Origin: Chlorella sorokiniana
Taxonomy: Eukaryota; Chlorophyta; Trebouxiophyceae; Chlorellales; Chlorellaceae
Direction of reading: 5' to 3'
Assembly (NCBI GenBank): GCA_025917655.1
Contig: CP084608.1
Span: 1 to 64,000, forward strand
Length of the DNA: 64,000 nucleotides
Numbering within the stretch: position 1 is the stretch's first letter; each line of letters begins with the position of its first letter. The notes beneath the pieces were generated by a model. It saw only the letters and a program-made list of their open reading frames with translations. It was not told the DNA's origin and searched no databases. Shown piece by piece: positions 18,803 through 31,748 of this stretch. A program made the position numbers and the translations under genes.

Positions 18803-19206
18803 TGTAATGGTGTACCGCCTTTGGCAAATGCGCACGCTGGGTGGTCGTCCCCTTCGGCGGAAGGACGAGGAGTGGCGTTCTAGCAGGTCGTGTGCGGTGC
18901 TGCCTGCGCAGCCCCAAGCGAGTGCATTGAGACACTAGGCATATGCTGATTTATTTACCAGCTCCCAGTCGTAAAATTAACGGGGTGGGAGATGGGTTGA
19001 GCTCATCACTGCCAGGTGCCAATAGAAAGGCAGCAAATGGGGTTATGTGCACCCTGAGCGGTAACTCGCACGCACAGAGCGATCTCGAGCGACCCCGAAT
19101 GTCTTCAAGCAGCAGGAGGCAACGCTAGAAGCCTGCCGGCACGCTGCCGGTTGCATTTCTCCGCCCACGCAGGGTGTGGGCTGCCAGGATCTGTTTTTGC
19201 CGCGGC
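18803..19206. promoter_or_regulatory. Shared divergent promoter region (Lon / RING ligase)
   Basis: 404 bases between the ATG of Lon (18802, minus) and the ATG of the RING gene (19207, plus). It must hold the 5' leaders and promoters of both. I saw no convincing TATA box or repeated motif. Confidence 0.45.
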
Positions 19207-22200
19207 ATGGATGATGTAATGCACCTGCCGGCGCCAAGGGACGGCAACGTCGCCTGGCAGCCTGCAGCAACAGCAGGCGCAGGCGGCAGCATCGGCTCTT
19301 TGGACACTGACATTGTTTGGGCATCGGCGCTGGCTGGGGAGCCTCTCGGCTGGGGTCTGTACGCCATGATAGGCTGGCTTCTCTGGCTTCCGATGCAAGG
19401 CAAGTTGCCCGCGCCAGTCTCCCCATGGGTATGGTCGCAGCCTGCCGCACGTGCTTCCGCTGTGACCCGTCACCTGCCGCACCTGCTCACGCCTCCATCA
19501 GCCCACTCTGCACCCGCAGTTTCCTGGCGGGCGCTTGCGGCAGCCTTTTGGCCGCGCGTCGAGATTGGTGGCGGGGGGCCGCACAGCGGCTGCGCCACCG
19601 CGCTGCCGCCGCCGCCATGCGCACTTTCCTGTACGGCCAGGCTTCGGCTCTGCTGTGGATGCTGCACACGGATGCTCAGGAGTTCCAGGTGTGTTTCTTT
19701 GCAGCTTGCAAACGGCTCCATGCTGGGAAACGGATATATGGCTGCTGCCTGCGCCAATGCCTCTAAATCAAGCAAGCGGAGGGCTCGCCCAATCATGTGG
19801 ATGTTGTGTGTGTTCATATAAACCCTCTTTGCCACTGGTGATTCCTGCGGTGCAGTCCTGGGAAGACGTGTATTTCTTCTGCGGCAGGCAGTACCAGAAC
19901 TGTTCGGCCAGCTTCCGCTGGAACTCGCGGTGAGCGTCGGGAGCTCGGCCCGCTGACCAGGCTGCATGGTCGGTCGGCTGTGCCCCGCCTGGCAGGGCCG
20001 CTCCGCTCCAACCCGCCACACCCCTCTGCCGCCCTCTCCGCAGCGGCTGGGCCCAGGCGCTGGTGCTTTGGAACTTCATCCTGAGCTGCGCGCTGCTGGC
20101 ACAGAAGTACGCGGTGCTGTGGGGGTTGGGTGGGCTGCTGCCGGGCGAGGAGGTGGCGACGCGGGAGAGCTTCATCTCCATCGCCTGGCGCCTCGTCCCC
20201 TACTGGATGAACCAGGTGGGTGCTGGTAGCGGGCGATGGCGCTGGGTGCCGACGGTCAGGCACCGTACGCTGATGAGGCTGCTGTGCAGGTTTTATGCTG
20301 GGATGCTCAACCGGGGGAGACTGTACGCTGCCCCGCTTCAGCCGCCACCGACGCTCTGCAAATCTCTGCCTCCCTGCCCCCGCTGCTGCAGTGGGAGCAG
20401 CAGTGGGGCGCGGAGTGCAGCAGCATGCTCTTCGAGCTGCCCCACTTTGCGCTGGAGCTGCTCGTGGTGCTGCCATGTGTTCAGGTGGAGCGCTGCGGAT
20501 GGGATGTGTCTCTTTATTGTTTGCGGCTGTTCGTTCCCTCTGCTGCCTGCCTCCACGCTTTCTTGCATACACTACATCGGAGCAGGGAGCATCGCAAACC
20601 GTGGTCAAGCGCTGCTGCGTGCCCCCCTCCCCCATGCAGATCTTGTGCGGCCGGCTGCGCATCATGGCTCAGCCCCACGTGCGCGAGCCCGCCATCCGGC
20701 CAGCCTTGGCAGCAGCAGCAGCAGCAGGGGCAGCGCGGCTGCATGAAGCCGCTCCGCATGGCCCAGCCGCGGCGGCGGCAGAGGAACAGGGTGCGGCAGG
20801 CGGCGCCTGGGTGCCCGACGTGATGCGCTGCCGCTGGCGCCATGCCCCGAGCAGCGCCGCCTGCTGCCGCGCTTGCGGGCCAACGCGCAGGCCATGGCCA
20901 TGGCTGCTTTGATCCTGGGCTTGGCCGCCACCAACAGCCTGATGGTCCCGTTGGCCCTGGAGCGGCGCCCGGCCACCTCGCAGCGGTGAGCCTTGGCCTC
21001 CAACTCGCCGGCAGCCCATGGCTGCACCTGTCGTGCGCGCCCTGCCGTGCTTCCTGCACCACACGCTTCGCCTGCTAAGCAGTTTCCACTTGCAGACTGG
21101 CATGTCACCCCCGCTTCCTACCCACTCTCTCACCATAAGCAGCGCTCTTCACATCTTATTCCACCGTTCCCACCCCTTCACCCGCAGAGCTGACCAAATC
21201 CTGCGGTTCAGCCCCGAGCTTGCTTTCCTCGTGGCTACCGGCCGCCACGCCGACACTGCACTGTGGTATCAGCGGGTGGCCGCCGCTGCGGCAGCTGCTT
21301 CACAGCCGGGGGATGGGCAGGCGGCAGCTGAGGGAGTGGCCCAGGGGGAACTTCCCTGGGACGAGGCTGCCCAGGGCGGCAACCGCAGCAACCCAGAAAT
21401 TCCCTCGTGCAACGCGTCTCGTGCAAAGCCTGCCTCCGGCGGCATCACTTCCAGCGCAGCGGGCGCGGAGGGCGCTGCCAGCTTCCTGGCAGCTGCCCTG
21501 GAGGGCAGCAGCAACAGCAGCCGGCTAGACGCCAAGCTAGCGGTGAGGGGCCAGGCGGAGGCTGCTTGGGCAATGCTGACTTTGGCTGCTCATGTCCCCC
21601 TGTTGGCCTCATGCTATCTTCTTGCATCAGCTGTTGTGGAATACACTGCTGGCGAGCCTATGCTTGTGCGGCCCCATCAACCCTCCTCCTTCCTGCAGCT
21701 CTGGAGCACGCTTTGGCAGCCGCTGTTGCCGCAGCACTGGCTCCGCGCCGTTCTGGCCGCAGGTGTGCAGGCTCAGGGCCGCCCTGCTGGTCTAGCCATC
21801 TCGACCCGCATGCTCATCCCGTCATGCCAGCAAACTGCTTCCTGTGTCTCCCCCGCTGCCTCTCCACTCGCTACTAGACAGTTGCCGTTTGCGCGCATTG
21901 CGCCTGAAGTCGTTCCTGTGCCCCCGTCACTCTACAGCAAATTGCGGCCTCCCCTTTTGCACTCCCTGCCTGCAGACGCAAGCGAAGTAGCCGGCCTGAA
22001 CCCCGCCCGCCTGGCAGCCCTACAGTTCGCTGAGCATCCAGAGACGGCGGCGCTCAGCCAGCAGCTGCACGCTGCCGCCAACGACCCCCGCGCGTCAGCC
22101 GCCGCCGCCGCTGCGCTGCGACGCTACCGTGAGGGCGGGCCCGGCGCGCGCTGCCGTCTGGAGGCGGCGCCGCCACGGTGCAGCTGCTGCTCATGTCGGC

Positions 22201-24894
22201 CATGGTGGCAGGCGTTGATGCCAAGCAGGCGCCGCTGCGGCTCAAGTCTGCTGATGCCGTGATGCGCACGCTTGACGTCAGCGCCAGTGCCGCCAGCAGC
22301 AGCAACGTTGCTGCAGAGGCTGCGGCCCTGGCATCCGATCTGGGCTGGCTGCGACGCCAGCAGCACCTCTACGCACGCAAGGCGGGGCTGGGGGGCCTCT
22401 GGCCTTGCGGCGCCGCCCCAACGCCACTCGGCAGCAGCAGCTGGCGCTGGCGCCGCTCTACCGCCTCCTGCACAAGCACTGCACTGAGCTGCAGCGCAGC
22501 GCAGCGCAGGCAAGGCTGCCCTTGCCCGCCTTGCCTGCCTGTCTATGCTGCAATGAGAAGGCCCAAACCCGCTGCTGCGGTGCCTAGAGCATAGCAGAAT
22601 GCAGGAGTCAGTGCCCAAACTCGCGCCCGCCCGCCACCCCACCCTGCCCCCACAGACCACCGCCGCCTGATCCCTCTTGTCGAGGTCTCACTTGCCATCA
22701 TGCGCCTCTCCTGCGAGCGCCTCTTCTCCCTGCTGGCGGTGAGACCGAACGGCGGCTGGCCCCGCGGGGGCGGGGAGCCGGCAAGGTTGCATGTGTTGAA
22801 AATACTGATTGTGTCCCCCTCCTTCAGGTCTTCCTCGGTTTCCTGGTGTTTCGGGACCCGCCCCCGCTGCCCAGCGCCTTATCCGTGCCATTGCTGCCAT
22901 CGCCTCTGTCTTCCAGGTGTGGTCAGCCCCCTGCCTGTGTGATTCGCACCTTCGAGCAGCAAAGCCACATCCGTTTCAATCAGGCCACTTACCAGACGAG
23001 GAAGGAGGGTTTGCGCCTGGCGCTGCTGATTCCTCTGCCGCGCTGCACAAGTTTGCTGCGGCCCCTCTTTTCCGAGTTTCCCAGTCACCCAGCTCCTATC
23101 ACCCCAATTCCCCCTGCTTGTGTGCAGCTTGCGGTGCTCTACTCTTTCCCTGCCATCTGCTGGGCGTACGGCGCAGGCGCCCTGTTTTCCTCCTTCGTAT
23201 CCCTCGTCTTCTGGACAGGGTGAGGGGGCGGCGCTGGGGGCTGGATTGTGGCCAATGCCGCCACACTGCGATGTGTGACTTCCTGGGCAGCCCCACTACG
23301 CCCTGGGCTCGCCCTCATTCGTGGCATATGACAACAACTTCTTTTACTAAGTCCCCTCCCACTGCACCTCATGTGCCGTCCAGACCACAAGAATTACATG
23401 TTCCACCTCCCCTCACACCTGCATACCCCCCACACACAACAACACCCTGCAGTCCTCTGGTGCGCGCCATGGAGCGTCTTCGCAACTCGGCCACCACCGT
23501 GCAGCCACGGGAGTGGCGGGCCGCCACCCCAGCTGAGGTGGAGAGGGCCGCGGGGCAGTGCGCCATATGCTGGGGCGAGATGGCTGGTGGCGGGCGCCGC
23601 GACGTGCACAGCAGGCAGGGCAACAGCGCGGCCACAGATGCAGTGGACTCAGGAGAGCCGGCCCAGGGCTCAGCTTCCCAGCCAGCAACGGCAAGGCGCT
23701 CTTCTCCTGCTTCAAACCAGCAGGCAGCGCAACATGAGCAGCAGCGTGAGCAGCCAGCGCTTCACGAGGCAGCGGCACCCCCTCCCTGGAGCCGGGCAGT
23801 GCCGCCACCGCTGGCGCGGCCGCTCTGCCCTGTGGCCACGCCTTCCACCGAGACTGCCTTCAGCAGTGGATGCAGCAGTGCTACGCGTAAGTCCTCTCGC
23901 TTCTGTCCGCACACCCTGCAGACCCAGCTTTGACGCTCTTCTGTTGATGCAGCTGACGAACCGCGCCCCCACCCCCCACCCCCACCCCCCCCACCCACCC
24001 ACCCACCCACCCACATACACACACACTCCCTCTTTGACGCAGCCAGGGCCGCGGCGCCACCTGCCCTATGTGCCAAGCGAGCGTGCCGCTGCGCGTGCGC
24101 TACCGCATGCCCTGGCACCGCACGCCTCAGGAGCAGGCGCGCCCTGACGGCGCAGCTGAGGAGGCCGCTGCAGCGGGTGGTGCGGCGGCGGCCGAGGGGA
24201 TCCCAGGCCTGCAGGCCCTGGCGGCGGCCATGCAGGTGGGAAGGCGTGCAGGGCTGTTAAACAACTACCTCTGTTTTTTTGTTTCCTCTGTTGGTGTCGC
24301 TGCACTTGAAACAAGAGCAGGTGTTCCTCTCCCAGCCAGGCCGCCTCTCGCGCCACACCTGCCCCTCCTGGTGCGCGCATCAACCCTGCAGGACGACTTC
24401 CGCGCCCGATTCGAGCCCTTGCTGGATGTGCCGGCAGCAGATCCTGTCGCCCAGCAATGGCCGCCGCCTGAAGCGGAGCTGCCACCACCCGCAGCCGCAG
24501 TACCAGCAGTGCATGCCGAGGCACAGCAGCAGCCGCAGGGACGGTTGCGGCAGCAACAGGTAGTGGATGGGCCAGTCGCGGCGGCGCCGCTGGTTGCCGC
24601 CGTACAGGCACACGGCGTCCCTGCTGCATTGGCGACATTGACGGCTGCAGCGGTGGCGGGGCATCCCTCTGCTGCTGCGGGGGACCAGACATGGCACCTC
24701 TTCAGGCAGCTGCTGCGCCACAGCAGCTGCAGCCAGAGCACATGCAGCGCACAGTTGCGCAGCAGCACAGTGCAGCTGCAGCGCAATCGAGTCCTGCCCC
24801 CGCCGCGGAGCAGCAGCAGCAGCAGCAGCACGGCCGTCGCCGCAGCTTCCTCGCGCGACTACTGCGGAGGCGGCGACGGCAGGAGGGGCCTTGA
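19207..24894 (+). CDS. Multi-pass membrane RING-H2 E3 ubiquitin ligase
   Basis: Likely an endomembrane ubiquitin ligase that passes ubiquitin from an E2 to membrane or luminal clients, in the broad style of HRD1/gp78/TRC8; the exact orthologue is not clear. ATG at 19207 (MDDVMHLPAPRDG). Hydrophobic segments in successive exons: LGWGLYAMIGWLLWLP, VLWNFILSCALLAQKYAVLW, HFALELLVVLP, MAMAALILGLAATNSLMVPL, VLYSFPAICWAYGAGALF. The RING-H2 finger is split: CAICWGEM at 23559, ALPCGHAFHRDCLQQWMQQC at about 23822-23881, and ATCPMCQASVPLRVRYR after an intron near 24055. Between the first Cys pair and CGHAFH lies an unusual 80-90-residue Gln/Ser/Pro-rich insert, and the two sides are in different frames (one slip or a missed intron). 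The C-terminus is Ala/Gln-rich and ends near 24894 in a basic RRRRRQEG tail. The 3' end from 24219 is duplicated at 36059. Confidence 0.75.
23964..24026. repeat. C-rich (CCCAC/ACCC)n simple repeat in a RING-gene intron
   Basis: Runs of C interrupted by A, then ACCC units and CACA, between the two halves of the RING finger. Confidence 0.9.
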
Positions 24895-25023
24895 GCGCAC
24901 AGAGCCACACACATTGCAGCGGCGGTCTGTTGTACAAATGATTGTGACCGCAATGCCCGGCTGCAGAGGCAGCTGTTCCTGTTTAGCAGCCTGTGCCTGG
25001 AGCAAGATGCTTGTCCACATGAA

Positions 25024-25028
25024 TGTAA
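25024..25028 (+). terminator. Candidate poly(A) signal TGTAA for the RING gene
   Basis: TGTAA 130 bases after the proposed stop at 24894. In unit 2 the matching bases (near 36875) have diverged and lack the motif. Confidence 0.4.
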
Positions 25029-25357
25029 GAAACGTCATTTGCAAGTGCAGCAGGCACGTGCTGCCTTCCGTGGTGAAAGTAGCTAAAAGCGACACTGTGA
25101 GTGGGCCTACAACGCAATTATTTCTGGCGTTCAAAAGGGACGGGTTATAAGGATCCTGATAACATTCCTGTGTAAAAGTAGGGAAAATCAAGTCACATAC
25201 GAAGTTTGTATGCAGGGCTAATCAGTTCACTTGAGCGCTTGATTGTGATGCAAACGCTGCACTGGAGGGAAAGAGGAACAATGTTGTTGGCTGCCAATCG
25301 TAACGGAGCCGCTTAAATATATACAAACACAGCAAAACCTCAGAAAGGAAAGGAAGC

Positions 25358-28300
25358 CTATGCCTGCGCATTGGCCGAGTCAGGGACATAAGCCACGACC
25401 GAGGGCGCTTGCTGCACCTGCGCCTCAACTGGAGCTGGAGGCGGCTCGTCCACCGCCTCGCTGGTTTCTGGGGAGGGCATCGCTGTAGCCTCAGGCTGCC
25501 GCCATCTAGGCTTGCCCTCCACTGAGAGACGAGGTGTGGATGCTGCCAGCTGCGTGGGCGTCGGTGATGTTGGCACAGCGCTGAGCCGCTCCACAATCTG
25601 AAATGCTGTTGGACGAAGGGAGGGGCGCGACTCCAAGCACTCGAGGATGAGCTGGCGCACCTCTGCAGGGCATTCCTCCGGCACGCTGCACCAGGCAGGA
25701 TATTTGGGAGAATGGATGAGCACAGCAGATGGCATGTGTTGCTGAAGCGCTGGAAGCCTGTTGTTACGCCGACAAGGCCTGCCTTTGCACATCACACCTG
25801 AGGTCTCGCAGGCGGCCACGCTCCGGGGCCTGACCGAGCAGATCTCCCACAGCACAATGCCTGCAGCATGCGCTTGGCCAAATCCTGGTTACCAGGTGAT
25901 TGCACGTAAGCAGAATTGCAAGCCTGCCCGAGCAGAATTTCAGCCTACCGTATGAATAGATGTCGGCCTTCTCAGTGCACTTGGCTCCCCACAGCATCTC
26001 AGGGGCCGACCTGAGCAGGGAGAGTCAACTTGGGCATGCACTCAATGAGTTATTCCTGCTGGCAAGCTTCAGCCATCAACCCCCTGCAGCTGCGCAGCGT
26101 GCCATGGGAAACGACACGAGCCTCACCAGGCCAGCGTGGAGACCACCCCTGTCACGTAGTCGCGATTCATGATTTTTGCCATGCCGACGTCCCCGATCTT
26201 CGCGGTGCCATCCCTGGATAGATGAGGTGCAGCAATTTGCTGGCAAAGAGCTCTGGCGGCCATGGGCATGCTGCGCTAGTCCAGCCAGTTGGCATTGGCA
26301 TTACTGCCTTAAAGGGTGCCCATGCCCCAGCTCACCGTGCCAGCAGGATGTTGGGGGACTTGAGGTCGAAGTGCACCACGCGGCGGGAGTGCAGGAAGAC
26401 GAGGCCCCGCGCCACATCCAGGGCAATCTGCAGCATTCAGCGTGCTGTCGTTAAGAGCACATGGAAGCGCCGAGGCAGGCACATGCGCACGCAAGCACTA
26501 CGGCTGACAACATGCCATGTAACAGCTACGAGCGGGCAGTAAACCAGGCGGCACCCACCTTGCGGCCACGCTTGTACCAGCTGACCCGTCCTGCCGCAAT
26601 GTTGTGCAGCAGGTCCCCACCCTCCATGTACTCCGTCACAAGCATGGTTTGTTCAGAGGTCAGGCTGGCGCCCTGCATGTCCCGGGTGGAATGGGCAGTT
26701 TGTTTTGGATGGTACTCTTGCTGCAAGTCGTTCCTTTTGGGAGACACGCATGGCGTTCTGGCGAGCAGGGCAACGCACCACAAACTGTACTATGTTGACG
26801 TCGCGGCAGGCGCGCAGGATGGCAATCTCTTGCCGGGCTGCCGCCAACGTGGAGGGCTGCTGTAGGTCGCTGCTCATCTGCGCCGGCAAGGGACGATTAC
26901 GACATGTAGAGATGAGTAGGGCAGAGGGAGAGATATGACATGCATATCATCTGCTCAACCCGCCCCATGGCGTTGCGCATGCACCCACCGGGATGACCTT
27001 GACGGCTACTGGCTGTACACCGTTCCGCAGGCCCTTGTACACCTGTGGACGCAGGCAACACAGCAATCACATAAAGGAGAATTGTGTCATATCAAAGATG
27101 TTGTGTGAACCCACAATCAAGTGCTGCATTAGAGCCTCACCTTGCCAAACCCGCCACTGCCCAGCAGCCAGTCGCTTCCGTCTGGCCGCTGAGCAATCTC
27201 AATCTCTGCAAAGGTTGTTTGGTGATAAGTTGAATGCGCCCTGCCACGATAGTTGCACGCAAGGTTCTGGACAATCCCCTGAGGACCTCACCTGCTGGGC
27301 GGATTTCCCAGTCATTCCATGGCAGCCCTGCTGACAGGAAATGATCGGCACCGCCAGACCCGCCATCAGGTGCTAGGCTGCTCAAATAACTCCCGCTGCC
27401 AGGGCTTCTTGGTGGCGGCGCCAGAGCATCCTCTGCACAAACATGGATGCTTACCAATCTAAATCATGAGCATTACCTGGCAGAGGTTCACAGGATTGGC
27501 ATGCAAACCGCTGGCATACATAAGGGCTTCAGGTCCGGCCAGTGGGCGCTCATACCTGGTTGTAAATACTGTGAGCCACCTCCTGACCCGCCCTCGCCCT
27601 CTTCTGCAATCTGGTCCATGACACGGACGCCACCCGCTCCAACCGCAGCCAGCTCAGTTTCTGCGCCTGGCGTAGGTGGGAGCTCCAAGCTGTCCGTGCG
27701 CGAGTCGCTGCACCACCTGAGCAGCCCACTGCCGCTGCCGCTTTGCATCAGGCTGGGGAAGCGGCTGGGCCGCCGCTCAGCGCTGGATGGAAGCGACTGG
27801 CTGCTGACATCGCGAGCAGGGGAGACGGGCGTGCGGCTGCTGTGCATCCTAAGAGGTGCAAGATGCGCTAGTCAGCAAGGAAAGGCAGTCAGCAACTTGT
27901 GAGTTTTTGAAGGGGCAGTTCTTGCCTGTAAGCAGTGACCAAGGGCGCCACTGCTGAAGGGGAAGAATGAGGCGGGCCAAAGATGATGGCGTCCGATTGG
28001 GAGTGGCTGCTGGCTGGGTCGCGTCCAGCTTCCATCTCTTCCTCCTGCGGAAAATGTAACACACCGGCCAGTTAACCTTCCTGCATCATGAATATATTCA
28101 TTGTACAATGCATTATTTGTTCAAACGGAGAAGAACAGCTGCAAGGTTCTACACTGCCTGCAAACCTCGGAGATGAACGGCCGTGAGGAAGGCTTGAACT
28201 CATCTTGGTGTAGTTGCTGCCCCAACCTATGCCGCCGCCGCTGCCGTGCCAGCAGGAGATACAACAGCAGCGTAATAGCTGCTGCCCCAGCTACACCCCC

Positions 28301-31003
28301 AAAACGCCGCCGACTATTGCACCTGTGTTGCTGCCCCCGCTGTTGTTACTCTCGTTGGTGCTGGGCGTCCAAGCAGGCGCAGCTACCTGACCTGACGCTG
28401 CAAAACCTGATGACACATCCGGTTCAGTGTTGTTTGATCCAGGTGCTGCCTCTGGCTCGGGCGGCGGCACAAGGATGGGGCCGCAAGTGTTGTTGAGGTT
28501 GACAGGGACACGAAGACAGGTAAAGTCACGGTCGTCGCAAACTGCAGAGGTGCACATAAGTGACATTTCAGGGCATGCAATGTCAGCTTGTCTGACAATC
28601 AGCACCCTTTTGTTGATAGGCGGGCAGAAAACTTACGTGAAAACGACAGGTTGGAGGGCAGCGGGCCACACAGGCGCTCATTGCCTGGCTTCACAATGAG
28701 GCGGGAAAGGGCAGGCAGGCCGCTCCACTCGGGTGGGATGCTGCCTGACAGATCGTTGCGCTCAATGCGCCTGCAACAAGGGTATTCATTGACATCCATT
28801 CATCGTGAAAGCTGCTGGGCTCATGCAGTAAATATGAGCTTTACTCACATGGCATCCAAACTGGCCAGGGCATTTCCTGAGCCCCAGCTTTGCGGCAATG
28901 TGCCCCACAGTTCCGTGTTGTTCAAGTCCCTGAAATGGAGGAAATGGAAATTTATTCAAGACCCTCTCACAAGCACACTTCCCACCTATAGTAAATGTGA
29001 ATACAGAGCATGCACAAAACAGAAACTTACAAGGTCTTCAAGGATGCAAACGAGCCATTGATGCCCCAGGTGTCAGGGAGTGTGCCTGCGTGAGGAGAGC
29101 AAGACCTGTGTCTGACGAGGTCAGTGGGAAGCAGACGTGGCGATAATTAAAACCAGCCTCGTTACCTCCCAAAGGGTTGTTAGCAACCAACAGGAAGCGT
29201 AGCCGTGGCATGCCAGACGCGGAGCCCCAGCTGGAAGGCAGCCCGCCTGTCAAGTTGTTGGTTTGCACGTACCTACATGAGCAAAATGAGGTTTGTAGAG
29301 CTGAGCTTTGATCAACTGACAACGTACTGGGGAGCGCACTCACAGCTCTTGGAGGAGTGTCATGGCCGCTGAGGCGCCCCAGAGGGAGGGAAGCGTGCCG
29401 CTGATGTTGTTCCTGTCAAGAGCCAAAACGGACAGCTGCGGGAATGCTCCTGGAGTCCCCCACTACACACAAACAAAGAGTTCAACAACAGATGATGAGA
29501 CTTTGCATGCATGGCAAGATGGACAGCTGTTTAGCTGCAGGCTGTCATCACGCCTCACCTGCTCTGGCAGTGTCCCGTTCAAGCTATTGTTCGACAAGCG
29601 GCTGCAGCACAGGAAGAGAAGAACAAGTTTACTTCAATACATGGAAGCGTCGGCACATGATAATGCCACCAGAGGGGGTTGCTGCTTACATGACCCCAAG
29701 CTCCCGCATGGATGTTTCTTGCAGGCCCCACTGTTGTGGCAGTGTGCCCGATCTGCAAAGGTACCATGCAGTAGGTGAAATGGAGAGTGAGAAGAACTAC
29801 TGCTTTGCACATGTGCTGGGCGGATGTGCAAGGGAGACATTCTCGGCGAAAGCGACTCACAGCCGGTTGGTGTCGGCTCGAAGCTGCAAGAGACTTGGCA
29901 TCGCGCCGGGGTCGCCCCAGTTCTGTGAGCAGAAATCAGCAAAGAAGCCACTTCAGGGTTTTGCACGGCAAGTGCTTCGCTTGCAAAGAAAAAACCTGCA
30001 AGGCAGCAAGATCATGGCAAGATGATGGCAGCGTCCCAGTGCTTACGTTGGGCAGGGTGCCGGTCAGGTTGTTGTCGTTGAGATAGAGGTTCTGCAGCGC
30101 TGGCCACATGTCCACCTCGCCCCAGCGTTGAGGCAGCGTGCCATAAAAACTGCAAGCCGGAACGGGCGTTTGATTGAGCTATGCTGGCATCAACATCACA
30201 AGTGCGAACTTGCAAGCAGTTGTGCGCAGACATGAATGCCCTGAAGCGCAGCTTTGCGCGTGTCGGACAGCTGAAAAATATAAGATCCAGCAGGAGCGCA
30301 CCGATTGCTCTGCAGATCCAGCGTGGCTAACGTTCGCAGCGTTCCCAATTCGGGTGGAAGGGTTCCGACAGCGCGCACGCTGCACGAGCGGCATTGCCAG
30401 GACCTGCAGGCAGAGGGAAGGGTGGGTTCCGCATCTGAACCAGAAGAAGGCCCACAAGAGTTCGGGGCTAGAATGACACGGCAGAGGCTCACAGCGTGAT
30501 AATGGTGCCGTCGTCGCCGCAGGTCACGCCTGTCCAAGAGCAGGGGGGTCGTAATCATCCCAGCCGCGAAATTGGTTGGCGGTGCTGAACTCTGGCCAGT
30601 TCTCCACTGCGTTGCGCAGCTGCAGCAGCGTTTGCGCTGCGGAAAGCAGGGAAGGGGAGGCAGTATGAGATCAGCAGTTGACCAGGCCGATTTGAGCGGG
30701 GAACCGAGCAGGCACCTCGGTAACGACAGCCTGCCAGCCCCACGCCGTGCCAAGCTGCGGCTCCTCACCATCTACCATCATGCTGCCATTGCTGCCACCC
30801 ACAGCATCCCATGGCTCAGCACTGGTGCCGTTGCTGCCGCTGGGTGCGCCTGTGTTGTTTGCTGGGGCTGCAGGGGCTCTTGGGCTGCTGGCAACGCCTG
30901 GCACATTATCAACCTGCGGCCCATTTGCAGGCTGGGATGCTGTGCGACCAGCAGCTGACAATAACGTCACCAGGCAGCATGTCAGTAGCTGCAACCGCCA
31001 CAT
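25358..31003 (-). CDS. LRR receptor-like protein kinase A, copy 1 (A1)
   Basis: Surface receptor with a signal peptide (ATG at 31003, MWRLQLLTCCLVTLLSAAG), a Pro/Asn/Gly-rich spacer, an LRR N-cap (LQLRNAVENWPEF ... CSWTGVTCGDDG) and plant-type LRRs (GTLPxxWG, LTGGLPSSWGSASGMPRLR, LSGSIPPEWSGLPALSRL). A juxtamembrane Cys region, one membrane helix (GAIVGGVLGVAGAAAITLLL) and a TKL-type kinase follow: DWLLGSGGFGKV (Gly loop), VAVKVI, MLVTEYMEGGDLLHNIAAGR, VVHFDLKSPNILLAR (HFD in place of HRD), KIGDVGMAKI (DVG in place of DFG), and ECPAEVRQLILECLESRPS near the end. Each LRR sits on its own exon. Two one-base slips: a C run at 30543-30548 in the N-cap (shared with A2) and a lost base near 25834 after LWEICS (not in A2). 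A1 may be damaged or misread. Ligand unknown. Confidence 0.8.
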
Positions 31004-31748
31004 TGAGCGACCAGTGCTGCAGCGTTGGCGCTTGCCGCTTGACACTGCCCACACGCTGCTGAAGAATCTGAGAGGTGCACGCTGCACTGCTGAGCTTCCT
31101 GCACGTTGGGCAACACCACTGAATAGAATAGCTCAGCTGTAATTGTGGGCCGCCCCAGCCACTAAAGATTGGGGCGACAGTGACTACTGCAAAACCACCG
31201 GCACCCAAGCGGCAGGCTTCACTTCAGCTGGCCACTGCTTCCTGTGAATTGCGCTGTTTCACCTTGTCCCTCTCCTGAACTGCTAGGTTGTCCAGCGAGC
31301 CTAAGGCCACCTGCTCCAAGTGGCAAGCCCACCTGCTCCAAGGCGCCCCCTCAAGCGGCAATCAATATGCAGGGAATGAGCGAGTTATCTGCCGTCTGCT
31401 TTGCCATCGAACGCCAGCCTCAGCGCCCCAGTCGAGCAACACACGGCTGTGAGCGGAGCAGCAGTCTTGTGTCCAAGCCACCCGCCGTTCCCACAAGCCA
31501 GGATATCCGTTTTGTGACAATCAATCGAGTAAGGGAGACGCCCCTAAGACCCAGCACGGCGCCATCACTACCTGCTTACCCTTCGTGCCTCGCTGATGAC
31601 TGGCGCTGACAAAGTAGCTGGCCTTCTGGATTGCGGCGCGTCCTTCAACCTCGCCCTACCGGGTATCCTGAGCTGTCTGGCGCAGGTTCTGTAAGCCGAA
31701 AAGTGGCGAGGGCAGGCTTCGTTTGGATGCCACTCGAGCAGCCCCGGC
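31004..31748. promoter_or_regulatory. Divergent promoter region between kinase A1 and eight-Cys gene 1
   Basis: 745 bases separate the minus-strand ATG of kinase A1 from the plus-strand ATG of the secreted-protein gene. The equivalent region in unit 2 (42873-43696) is alignable but clearly more diverged than the coding parts, with indels of tens of bases. No core promoter motif recognised. Confidence 0.45.
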
